A stretch of DNA of 43,177 nt. It comes from Clostridiales bacterium. Lineage in GTDB: Bacteria > Bacillota > Clostridia > Oscillospirales > Butyricicoccaceae. The notes below the pieces were generated by a model. That model did no database searches, was not told where the DNA came from, and was given only the letters and a program-made list of their open reading frames with translations. This document shows, in pieces, positions 37,396 to 43,177 of the stretch; positions within the stretch are counted from its first letter, which is position 1, and every line of letters begins with the position of its first letter. The translations under genes were made by a program, and so were the position numbers. Location: the NCBI GenBank assembly GCA_019421385.1, contig JAHZFK010000024.1, positions 1 to 43,177 on the forward strand, read 5' to 3'.

Positions 37396-38205
37396 TCAAA
37401 ACCTCCGATGGAACAGGGTTTGCAACGCACGATCCCGACTTTCCCGACATGTGGGGTCTTCCAGCAGCCGGTATGTCACCGCATCAATCAGGAAGACCAA
37501 CGGCATCTGGGAATTGATGAACTTCTCATCCCCTACTTGGCAGATATCCCCTGCCAACAGGATAGTATCCGCCATAAGCCCGAGTTCCGACCGGCTGTTC
37601 TGCGTCAGCAGACAAATCTGCACCCCCGCCGATTTGGCGATCCGACATGCGCTGACCACTTCAGGTGTCTCACCCGAATTGGAAACCGCAATGATCAAAT
37701 CCCTTGGCGAAAACAGACTGGACTGCACACGCATCAGGAAGGTATCCGTCATCACGCTCGAGGTGAACCCCATCTGCACCAGCCGCATATTAAGTTCGCT
37801 TGCCGTCAGACCGGAGCTGCCCAGACCAAATACCAGGATCTTATCCGCCTGATGGATGCGGTCAACAAAGGCATCCAGATCTTCCGGACGAACCAATTCG
37901 CAAGCCGCATCCAGCGTGCGCGCATAGTAATGGCTGATCCGTTGGATGGTCTGATCCGGTGTCCGTTCCGGCGTCCGTTCGGCTGCCAGCAGCGTCTGGA
38001 ATTCAATATAGTTCCGGTAATCCAGCTTTTTGCAAAATCGCGTCAGCGTCGAGTTCGAGGTGCCGATCACCTGCGCCAGTTCCTGACTGGCGGTCGAAAC
38101 CGCCTCTTCCGGATGCGCCACAATGTAGGCCGCGATTTTCTGTTCGCTCTTGCTGAGCCGGAAGCCATAAAACTGAAGCCGGTTTTGAAAGCTCAGTTCT
38201 GCCAT
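37396..38205 (-). CDS. RpiR/MurR-family regulator
   Basis: A 269-aa regulator with an N-terminal HTH_6 domain (about 1-75; AYIVAHPEEAVSTASQELAQ, GTSNSTLTRFCKKL) and a C-terminal SIS domain that binds phosphosugars (about 105-240; ILVFGLGSSGLTASEL and IAVSNSGETPEVV). ATG at 38205 is chosen after GGGGGTGGAAACC; an in-frame ATG 39 bases upstream is weaker. It lies between nanE and a divergent PTS operon, so it probably controls both, sensing an amino-sugar phosphate. A perfect palindrome sits in the shared promoter region at 38259-38279. Confidence 0.93.
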   Translation of the reverse strand: MAELSFQNRLQFYGFRLSKSEQKIAAYIVAHPEEAVSTASQELAQVIGTSNSTLTRFCKKLDYRNYIEFQTLLAAERTPERTPDQTIQRISHYYARTLDAACELVRPEDLDAFVDRIHQADKILVFGLGSSGLTASELNMRLVQMGFTSSVMTDTFLMRVQSSLFSPRDLIIAVSNSGETPEVVSACRIAKSAGVQICLLTQNSRSELGLMADTILLAGDICQVGDEKFINSQMPLVFLIDAVTYRLLEDPTCRESRDRALQTLFHRRF

Positions 38206-38244
38206 GGTTTCCACCCCCAAGATAGTTGATTCTTTAACAATCAT

Positions 38245-38279
38245 AGTATACTACACGCCATTTTGCAACAGGCAAAATG
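38245..38279 (-). promoter_or_regulatory. rpiR promoter and shared operator
   Basis: TATACT on the minus strand (38245-38250) is followed by the perfect palindrome CATTTTGC-AACAG-GCAAAATG (38259-38279) at the -35 position. Its half-site resembles the CATTTTC arm of the nanE operator, which points to one regulator. Confidence 0.6.
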
Positions 38280-38294
38280 AAAAAAATTACATCA

Positions 38295-38350
38295 AGCCGC
38301 TCCCGCGGCTGTTGTCACTGTTTTGTCAATCTTTTACATCAGGCTAATAT
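38295..38350 (+). promoter_or_regulatory. Promoter of oxidoreductase-PTS operon
   Basis: TTGTCA (38323-38328), 16 bases and TAATAT (38345-38350). A small hairpin, AGCCGC-TCCC-GCGGCT (38295-38310), lies just upstream. Confidence 0.55.
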
Positions 38351-38368
38351 AAAAAAGGAGAATGTATC

Positions 38369-39370
38369 ATGAACAATCATCTGAACGTAGGCGTGATCGG
38401 TTTCGGTCAAATGGGACAAATCCATGCAGGCATTTACAATAAGCTGCCGGGCGTGGACCTGATTGCGGTTTGCGAGTACAACGATGACCGCCGCGCGGAG
38501 GCGGAAAAGCTGTACGGCTGCAAGACCTACAAAAACTACAAGGATCTGCTGGAAAACCCGGAGATCGACGCGGTTTCCATCGTGCTGCCGGACAACATGC
38601 ACCGCGAAGCAGTGGAAATTGCGGTCGCCAACAAAAAGCACATCCTGCTGGAGAAGCCGCTGGCCAAGGAGCTTGCCGATGGCGAGGCCATGTATGCCAT
38701 CCTCAAGGATTATGACAAGGTGTTCTCGCTTGGTTTCCTGCTGCGCTTTGATCCCCGCTTCAATATGATCAAGCAGCGCCTGGATGCGGGCGAGCTGGGT
38801 GATATCATCCACATTTATTGCCGCCGCAACAGCCCGATCGTCGGCCCCCGCCGCTATATCGGTGCTTCCGACCTGTCCATGCACGTTATGATCCACGACA
38901 TCGACTATGTCAACTGGTTCATGGGCTGCAAGCCGGTCAAGGTATTTGCGAAGGCACGCAGCGTGCTGCTCAAGGAATACGGCATGGACGACGTGATCTA
39001 CGCCATCGTTACTTACGAAAACGGTGCGGTCGCCTGCTTGGAAGCTTGCTGGGTGCTGCCCGAGAATTCGCCCACGATCATCGACGACAAGGTCGAGCTG
39101 GTCGGCACCAAGGGCGTTGCCTATGTCGATGCCTGCGATAACGGCGTGCGCTTTGTTACCGGCAATGGCGTACTTTACCCGGACTCCCGTCACTGGTATA
39201 ATTGTAACGGCGCACCGTCCGGCGACCTGTCCGAAGAGATCATGGCCTTTGTCGGCAATATCATTAACGGCACCAAGTCGATCATCACCCCGGAGGACGC
39301 GCTCGATACTTTGCGCGTCGTAGACGCGATCGAACGCTCGATTGCGGAAGGCAAGGAAGTTTCCCTGTAA
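38369..39370 (+). CDS. Gfo/Idh/MocA-family oxidoreductase
   Basis: A 333-aa NAD(P)-dependent sugar oxidoreductase. The Rossmann motif VGVIGFGQMGQIHA lies at about 7-20, the EKPLAKE block with the family's catalytic Lys at about 96-102, and a later HDIDYVNWF segment provides the active-site His/Asp. AAGGAG is eight bases before ATG. It is first in the operon with a mannitol-type PTS, HAD phosphatase, IIA and ROK kinase. A NanOx-like role on a sialic-acid derivative or amino sugar is conceivable next to nanE, but family members act on many sugars and cyclitols. Confidence 0.92.
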   Translation: MNNHLNVGVIGFGQMGQIHAGIYNKLPGVDLIAVCEYNDDRRAEAEKLYGCKTYKNYKDLLENPEIDAVSIVLPDNMHREAVEIAVANKKHILLEKPLAKELADGEAMYAILKDYDKVFSLGFLLRFDPRFNMIKQRLDAGELGDIIHIYCRRNSPIVGPRRYIGASDLSMHVMIHDIDYVNWFMGCKPVKVFAKARSVLLKEYGMDDVIYAIVTYENGAVACLEACWVLPENSPTIIDDKVELVGTKGVAYVDACDNGVRFVTGNGVLYPDSRHWYNCNGAPSGDLSEEIMAFVGNIINGTKSIITPEDALDTLRVVDAIERSIAEGKEVSL

Positions 39371-39435
39371 CCGGTTTTGAAATCCCTAAAAAGAAAGGTA
39401 GCGACTCATTTCCGATTTAAGGAGGGTGACACGCA

Positions 39436-40839
39436 ATGTCAGCACGTGTAAAGATTCAAAAATTCGGCAGTAAGCTCAGCAGCATGGTCATTCCAAACCT
39501 CGGTGCATTCATCGCATGGGGCCTGCTCACCGCTGTCGGCATCGCCATCGACAATGACATACTCCGCAGCTTCATCACACCCATGCTCAACTACCTGCTC
39601 CCGCTGCTGATCGCATTTGCAGGCGGCAAGATGGTATATGACTACCGCGGTGGCGTGATCGGCACGGTGGCAACCATCGGCGTTATCATCGGCTCAAGCG
39701 TGACCATGTTCATCGGCGCGATGATCCTCGGCCCGCTGTCCGCATGGATCCTCAAGCAGTTTGATAAGGCAATTGACGGCAAGGTTCCCATGGGCTTTGA
39801 ATTGCTGGTCAACAACTACTCGGTCGGTATTCTCGGCGCGATCCTGAGCGTCATCGGCTGCGTCTGGCTCGGCCCTGCGATCTCCTCGCTGACCAATGTA
39901 TTCGCAGCCGGCGTGAATGTGCTGGTACAGAACAACCTGCTGCCGCTGACGGCTATCCTGATTGAGCCTGCCAAGCCGTTGTTCCTCAACAACGCGATCG
40001 GTCAGGGCATCCTGACGCCGATGGGCACGCTCCAACTGGATGAATTGGGCAAATCCGTTCTGTTTCTGCTCGAATCCAACCCCGGCCCCGGCCTCGGCAT
40101 CCTGCTGGCCTACATGTTCTTCGGCAAAGGCTCTTCCAAGACCTCTGCCTGGGGCGCATCTGTGATCCACCTGTTCGGCGGCATCCATGAGATCTATTTC
40201 CCGTTTGTTCTGATGAACCCCGTTCTCATTCTCCCGCTGATCGTCGGCGGCGCTTGCGGCACGCTGGTGTTCACCATGCTGAACGTCGGTCTGGTCGGCG
40301 TTGCTTCCCCCGGCAGCATCATCTCCATCATGCTGATGTCCTCGCCCGGCGACCAGTTCAAGATCATTCTCGGTATTGCGGCAGCTTGTGCTGTCACCTT
40401 CGTCCTGGCCATCCCGCTCATCAAGCGTGCAGGCGGCGGCGACGACGCATCGCTGAAGGAAGCAGCCCAGACGATGAACGAACTCAAGGGCAAGAAGAGC
40501 CGCATCTCTTCTGTCTTTGAAAGCATCGAAGAGTTTGATTTTTCGAAGGTAACGCGCATTGCCTATGCGTGCGACGCTGGTATTGGCTCCTCTGCTATGG
40601 GCGCAACCGTTTTGCAGAAGAAATGTAAAGCGGCCGGTCTGGACGACATCAAGGTGTTCCATATCGCCATCGAGAACCTGCCAACCGAATGTCAGGTTGT
40701 AGTGACGCAGGAGCTCCTGCTCGACCGCGTCAAGGACGTACAAAAGGATGCCTATTGCATCGCTGTGACCGATTTCATCAATGCCCCGCAATACGATGAG
40801 CTGATCGAAAAGATCAAGCAGGCCCGCGGCAACAAATAG
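39436..40839 (+). CDS. PTS mannitol-family EIICB
   Basis: A 467-aa PTS subunit. IIC (about 1-340) follows the MtlA pattern: GAFIAWGLLTAVG, GGKMVYDYRGGVIGTVATIG, NNYSVGILGA, AKPLFLNNAIGQGI, ESNPGPGLGILLAYM and GGIHEIYFPFVLM. The C-terminal IIB (about 375-467) has the phospho-Cys in IAYACDAGIGSSAMGA. The IIA is a separate gene at 41583. AAGGAGGGTGACACGCA precedes ATG. There is no mannitol-1-P dehydrogenase (mtlD) nearby, and the neighbours are amino-sugar-type genes, so the substrate need not be mannitol. Confidence 0.92.
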   Translation: MSARVKIQKFGSKLSSMVIPNLGAFIAWGLLTAVGIAIDNDILRSFITPMLNYLLPLLIAFAGGKMVYDYRGGVIGTVATIGVIIGSSVTMFIGAMILGPLSAWILKQFDKAIDGKVPMGFELLVNNYSVGILGAILSVIGCVWLGPAISSLTNVFAAGVNVLVQNNLLPLTAILIEPAKPLFLNNAIGQGILTPMGTLQLDELGKSVLFLLESNPGPGLGILLAYMFFGKGSSKTSAWGASVIHLFGGIHEIYFPFVLMNPVLILPLIVGGACGTLVFTMLNVGLVGVASPGSIISIMLMSSPGDQFKIILGIAAACAVTFVLAIPLIKRAGGGDDASLKEAAQTMNELKGKKSRISSVFESIEEFDFSKVTRIAYACDAGIGSSAMGATVLQKKCKAAGLDDIKVFHIAIENLPTECQVVVTQELLLDRVKDVQKDAYCIAVTDFINAPQYDELIEKIKQARGNK

Positions 40840-40859
40840 GCATAACAGCCCGGAAAAGC

Positions 40860-40891
40860 GGCGCTGCCGTTTGCAATCAAGCGGCAGCGCC
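40860..40891 (+). terminator. Intercistronic hairpin after IICB gene
   Basis: A 14-bp stem (GGCGCTGCCGTTTG with CAAGCGGCAGCGCC, one G-U pair) and a CAAT loop, followed by TTCTTGTT. It probably terminates partially between the PTS channel and HAD genes. Confidence 0.7.
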
Positions 40892-40920
40892 TTCTTGTTA
40901 TCACGGAAAAAGAGGTCAGT

Positions 40921-41568
40921 ATGCTGAAAACGATTATCATGGACTTCGACGGACTGATCGTCGATACCGAGGTGGTGTGGTATCACATCTATGTGGAATG
41001 GTTCCGCAGGGAAAAGGGATATGACCTGTCTGTGCAGGAATTTTTGACCTGCGTCGGCTCCAATTCCGAGGATCTGTTCCGCAAGCTGGATGCCAAGGGC
41101 ATCATGGTGGACCGCGATGCCTTCGCCAAGGACACCTTTGCGCAGTTTATTGAACAGAGCAGCCGTCTGCCGGCAAAGCCCGGCGTGGAGGATTTTTTAA
41201 AGCAAGCGCATGAAAACGGCCTGTCTGTTGCGCTGGCAACCTCCTCCAGTCGAAAAAAACCAACCGTCCATCTGGAACGGCTGGGCCTGCTGCCGTATTT
41301 TGATCTGCTGGTCACAGCAGAAGATGTCGAACGCATCAAACCCCACCCCGACCTGTTCCTCAAAGCCGCCGAAAAACTTGGCTGCACCCCGGAGGAATGT
41401 CTGGTGGTGGAGGACTCCCTCAATGGGCTTTTGGCCGGTCTGAACGCGCATATGCGTGTGCTGGTGGTGCCCAACGAAGTAACGAAATATTGTCAGTTCG
41501 ATGGGCAATACCGTCTATGCAATTCGCTTGCAGACGTCGGTGTCGCCCAACTGATCGCAGAATTTTAG
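40921..41568 (+). CDS. HAD-family phosphatase/phosphomutase-like
   Basis: A 215-aa HAD protein of the beta-phosphoglucomutase-like subfamily. Motif I is MDFDGLIVDT (nucleophile D9 and acid/base D11), motif II includes LATSSSRKK, motif III is KPHPDLF and motif IV is VVEDSLNG. AAAAAGAGGTCAGT precedes ATG. Within a PTS operon such enzymes often dephosphorylate or isomerise sugar phosphates. With a ROK kinase downstream, one reading is dephosphorylation followed by rephosphorylation at another position. Confidence 0.88.
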   Translation: MLKTIIMDFDGLIVDTEVVWYHIYVEWFRREKGYDLSVQEFLTCVGSNSEDLFRKLDAKGIMVDRDAFAKDTFAQFIEQSSRLPAKPGVEDFLKQAHENGLSVALATSSSRKKPTVHLERLGLLPYFDLLVTAEDVERIKPHPDLFLKAAEKLGCTPEECLVVEDSLNGLLAGLNAHMRVLVVPNEVTKYCQFDGQYRLCNSLADVGVAQLIAEF

Positions 41569-41582
41569 GAGGAACAATTACC

Positions 41583-42020
41583 ATGCTATTGGAAACGATC
41601 ACAGCCCAAGATGTACAGATCGGTCTAAATGCCAAGGATTGGGAGGATGCCATCCGCCAAGCAGCCGCTCCCCTGCTTGCATCCGGCGCAATCCAGCAAA
41701 GCTATATTGAAGGGATGATCACATCCGTTCACGAAAACGGCCCCTATTTTGTTCTGGCAAAGGGGCTGGCGCTGGCACATGCCCGCCCGGAGTGTGGTGC
41801 ACTGCGCTTGGCGCTCAACTTTACGACTTTTGATCCCCCGGTCTCCTTTGGCGCGGGCGAGAACGATCCGGTTCGTCTGGTTATCACGCTGGCTGCGACC
41901 GATCCGGACAGCCACTTAGACCTGCTCAGTGAGCTGGCAGAAGTCCTGATGGACGAGGACCGGATGCAGCAGCTTTTCTCCGCGGCATCACCCGAAGCAT
42001 TCTGTGCGCTGCTGGGATAA
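41583..42020 (+). CDS. PTS EIIA, mannitol/ascorbate class
   Basis: A 145-aa IIA of the fructose/mannitol superfamily, closest by eye to the UlaC/mannitol branch. The active histidine lies in LALAHARPECGA, and the preceding ENGPYFVLAKG is typical. GGAGGAACAATTACC precedes ATG, 14 bases after the HAD stop. It completes the PTS whose IICB is at 39436. A longer in-frame start at 41397 would overlap the HAD gene and is rejected. Confidence 0.88.
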   Translation: MLLETITAQDVQIGLNAKDWEDAIRQAAAPLLASGAIQQSYIEGMITSVHENGPYFVLAKGLALAHARPECGALRLALNFTTFDPPVSFGAGENDPVRLVITLAATDPDSHLDLLSELAEVLMDEDRMQQLFSAASPEAFCALLG

Positions 42021-42043
42021 TCTCTAAAGAAAGAGGCGAAAGC

Positions 42044-42928
42044 ATGGTTCTTTGTTTTGATATTGGCGGTACCTCCATTAAATATGGAGCAGCGCATGAG
42101 GAAAACGGCCAAATCGTATTTGATGACCGCTGGGAGACACCTACGGATGCCAAGCGACTGCGTGGTCCAGGTATTGAGCAGAAAATTCTGGAGCTGATCG
42201 GCAGCCTGTGCCAGCAATATACGCCGGAAGGCATTGCGATCTCCACCGCAGGCATGGTGGATCATACGACCGGCGCAATCCTTTATGCCAATGAAAATAT
42301 TCCTGAATACACTGGCCGCAATCTCAAATTGGCCGTGCAAAATCGCTTTCATTTGCCGTGTGCGGTGGAGAATGATGTTAACTGCGCCGCACTCGGCGAA
42401 GCTGCCTACGGTGCCGGCCGCGGTGCCGACAGTGTCCTCTGTCTCACCGTCGGCACCGGCATCGGCGGCGCCATTATTCTTGACGGCAAAGTCTGGCACG
42501 GCCACAGCGGCAGCGCAGGGGAGATCGGCTATATGCCGGTCAATGGTAGCCTGTTCGAGCAACAGGCCTCCACCTCCGCCCTTGTCCGCAATGTTGAGTT
42601 GCAGACCGGCGAAGTGCTGAACGGCAAGGAGATTTTCGCACGTGCACAGGCTGGTGATATGATTTGTCAGAAGTCAATTATACAGTTATGCACCGTGTTG
42701 GCGCAAGGACTTGCCTCCTGCATCTGTCTGTTTAACCCTGCCGCCATTGTTCTTGGCGGTGGCATTATGGCGCAGAGCGATTATTTGCGGCCCATCCTTC
42801 AGGAAGAACTGCAGCGTTTTACCAATCCGTTTGTCCTCTCCAAGACCGAGCTGTGCTTTGCCGAACTCGGCAACGCCGCCGGTATGGCCGGCGCATTTCG
42901 CCGGCTTAAGCAGATCACATCCCGCTGA
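42044..42928 (+). CDS. ROK-family sugar kinase
   Basis: A 294-aa ROK kinase with an intact phosphate-binding DIGGTSIKYG (6-15), the sugar site ISTAGMVDH, catalytic D111 in VENDVNCAALGE and TVGTGIGGAIIL. The usual zinc motif CxCGxxGCxE is replaced by MPVNGSLFEQQASTSAL, as in zinc-free ROK kinases, so it should still be active. It is last in the operon. With nanE in the same cluster, an amino-sugar substrate such as ManNAc is plausible. Contrast the isomerase-fused ROK at 11705, where the catalytic Asp position is Asn. Confidence 0.9.
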   Translation: MVLCFDIGGTSIKYGAAHEENGQIVFDDRWETPTDAKRLRGPGIEQKILELIGSLCQQYTPEGIAISTAGMVDHTTGAILYANENIPEYTGRNLKLAVQNRFHLPCAVENDVNCAALGEAAYGAGRGADSVLCLTVGTGIGGAIILDGKVWHGHSGSAGEIGYMPVNGSLFEQQASTSALVRNVELQTGEVLNGKEIFARAQAGDMICQKSIIQLCTVLAQGLASCICLFNPAAIVLGGGIMAQSDYLRPILQEELQRFTNPFVLSKTELCFAELGNAAGMAGAFRRLKQITSR

Positions 42929-42952
42929 CGCTCCCCTTCCGTCAGCAAAAAG

Positions 42953-42980
42953 AAAAGCAGTAGCCGAAGCTACTGCTTTT
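42953..42980. terminator. Bidirectional terminator, ROK operon / rRNA operon
   Basis: A 12-bp stem (AAAAGCAGTAGC with GCTACTGCTTTT) and a CGAA loop. It ends the plus-strand operon and the minus-strand rRNA operon. Confidence 0.9.
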
Positions 42981-42985
42981 TTGAT

Positions 42986-43101
<116 letters not shown>

Positions 43102-43177
43102 TATTTGAAGATTTACACCTTCAAAACTGAACAATAACTTGGCAAGCTAAGAGTTTGTTCTGAGATTGCCTCTAATT
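43102..43177 (-). other. Spacer upstream of 5S rRNA
   Basis: An AT-rich rRNA-operon spacer with a small hairpin (GAAGGTGTAAATCTTC on the minus strand) typical of processing sites. No 23S end or tRNA is visible before the window stops. Confidence 0.7.

Noticed and set aside
39436..40839. True mannitol operon
   Set aside because: No mtlD or MtlR-type regulator is adjacent; the neighbours are nanE, RpiR, oxidoreductase and ROK genes.
39694..40986. 430-aa minus-strand frame opposite the IICB gene
   Set aside because: It is an antisense shadow crossing the intercistronic hairpin and HAD start; no ribosome site.

Overview
The window looks like chromosome from a mid-GC gut Firmicute of class Clostridia (Oscillospirales-like). 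The reasons are strong AGGAGG ribosome sites, sigma-A promoters of the TTGACA/TATAAT type, GlcT, RpiR and YesMN regulators, several PTS systems, and a CCA-encoding initiator tRNA end. The species cannot be named from sequence alone. Three layers are visible: a 7.9 kb integrated element at the left, about 35 kb of core and sugar-catabolic chromosome, and the 5S end of an rRNA operon at the far right on the minus strand.

Element (1-7954). It lies between two identical 55-bp copies of a tRNA-fMet 3' end plus its terminator. It encodes a tyrosine integrase with an embedded XRE helix-turn-helix, a divergent repressor/Cro-like switch with a palindromic operator, an excisionase-like protein and an orphan protein. 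It also has an HUH rolling-circle Rep and a second protein that aligns with Rep without gaps over the active-site region but has lost every catalytic residue. Two zinc ribbons follow, one resembling Mu Com. At the right end are a serine resolvase with a small Xis-type protein and a candidate res site. These are flanked by two mirror-image candidate type I toxin-antitoxin modules (23-aa hydrophobic peptide, convergent antisense RNA, shared terminator). No capsid, Zot, relaxase or terminase gene is seen, so it looks like an integrating rolling-circle replicon or satellite with plasmid-style maintenance functions. The octamer CCCGCTCG is scattered through it at very high density.

Chromosome. (1) 7961-11467: a MacB/FtsX-type ABC exporter. 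(2) 11705-22143: a minus-strand mannoside operon behind an MtlR/BglG-type PRD activator. It has split fructose-family PTS IIA, IIB and IIC, a GH38 MngB-like alpha-mannosidase, and two class I mannose-6-phosphate isomerase homologues, one fused to a ROK domain whose catalytic Asp position is Asn. The likely flow is mannoside import and phosphorylation, hydrolysis to mannose-6-P, then fructose-6-P. (3) 22423-30265: a YtfQRT-YjfF-type sugar ABC transporter with a YesM/YesN two-component system. (4) 30448-32964: a low-molecular-weight phosphatase, an AT-rich HNH nuclease-like orphan and an AIM24-family protein. (5) 33058-36311: glucose PTS IICBA under a GlcT-type antiterminator, with a clear RAT/terminator leader. 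(6) 36626-42928: nanE and an RpiR regulator, then Gfo/Idh oxidoreductase, mannitol-type IICB, HAD phosphatase, IIA and ROK kinase. This looks like an uncharacterised amino-sugar pathway. (7) 42986-43101: 5S rRNA.

The most distinctive signals are the paired antisense-controlled peptides, the dead Rep paralogue, the dispersed octamer, the isomerase-ROK fusion and the nanE/PTS/oxidoreductase pathway.
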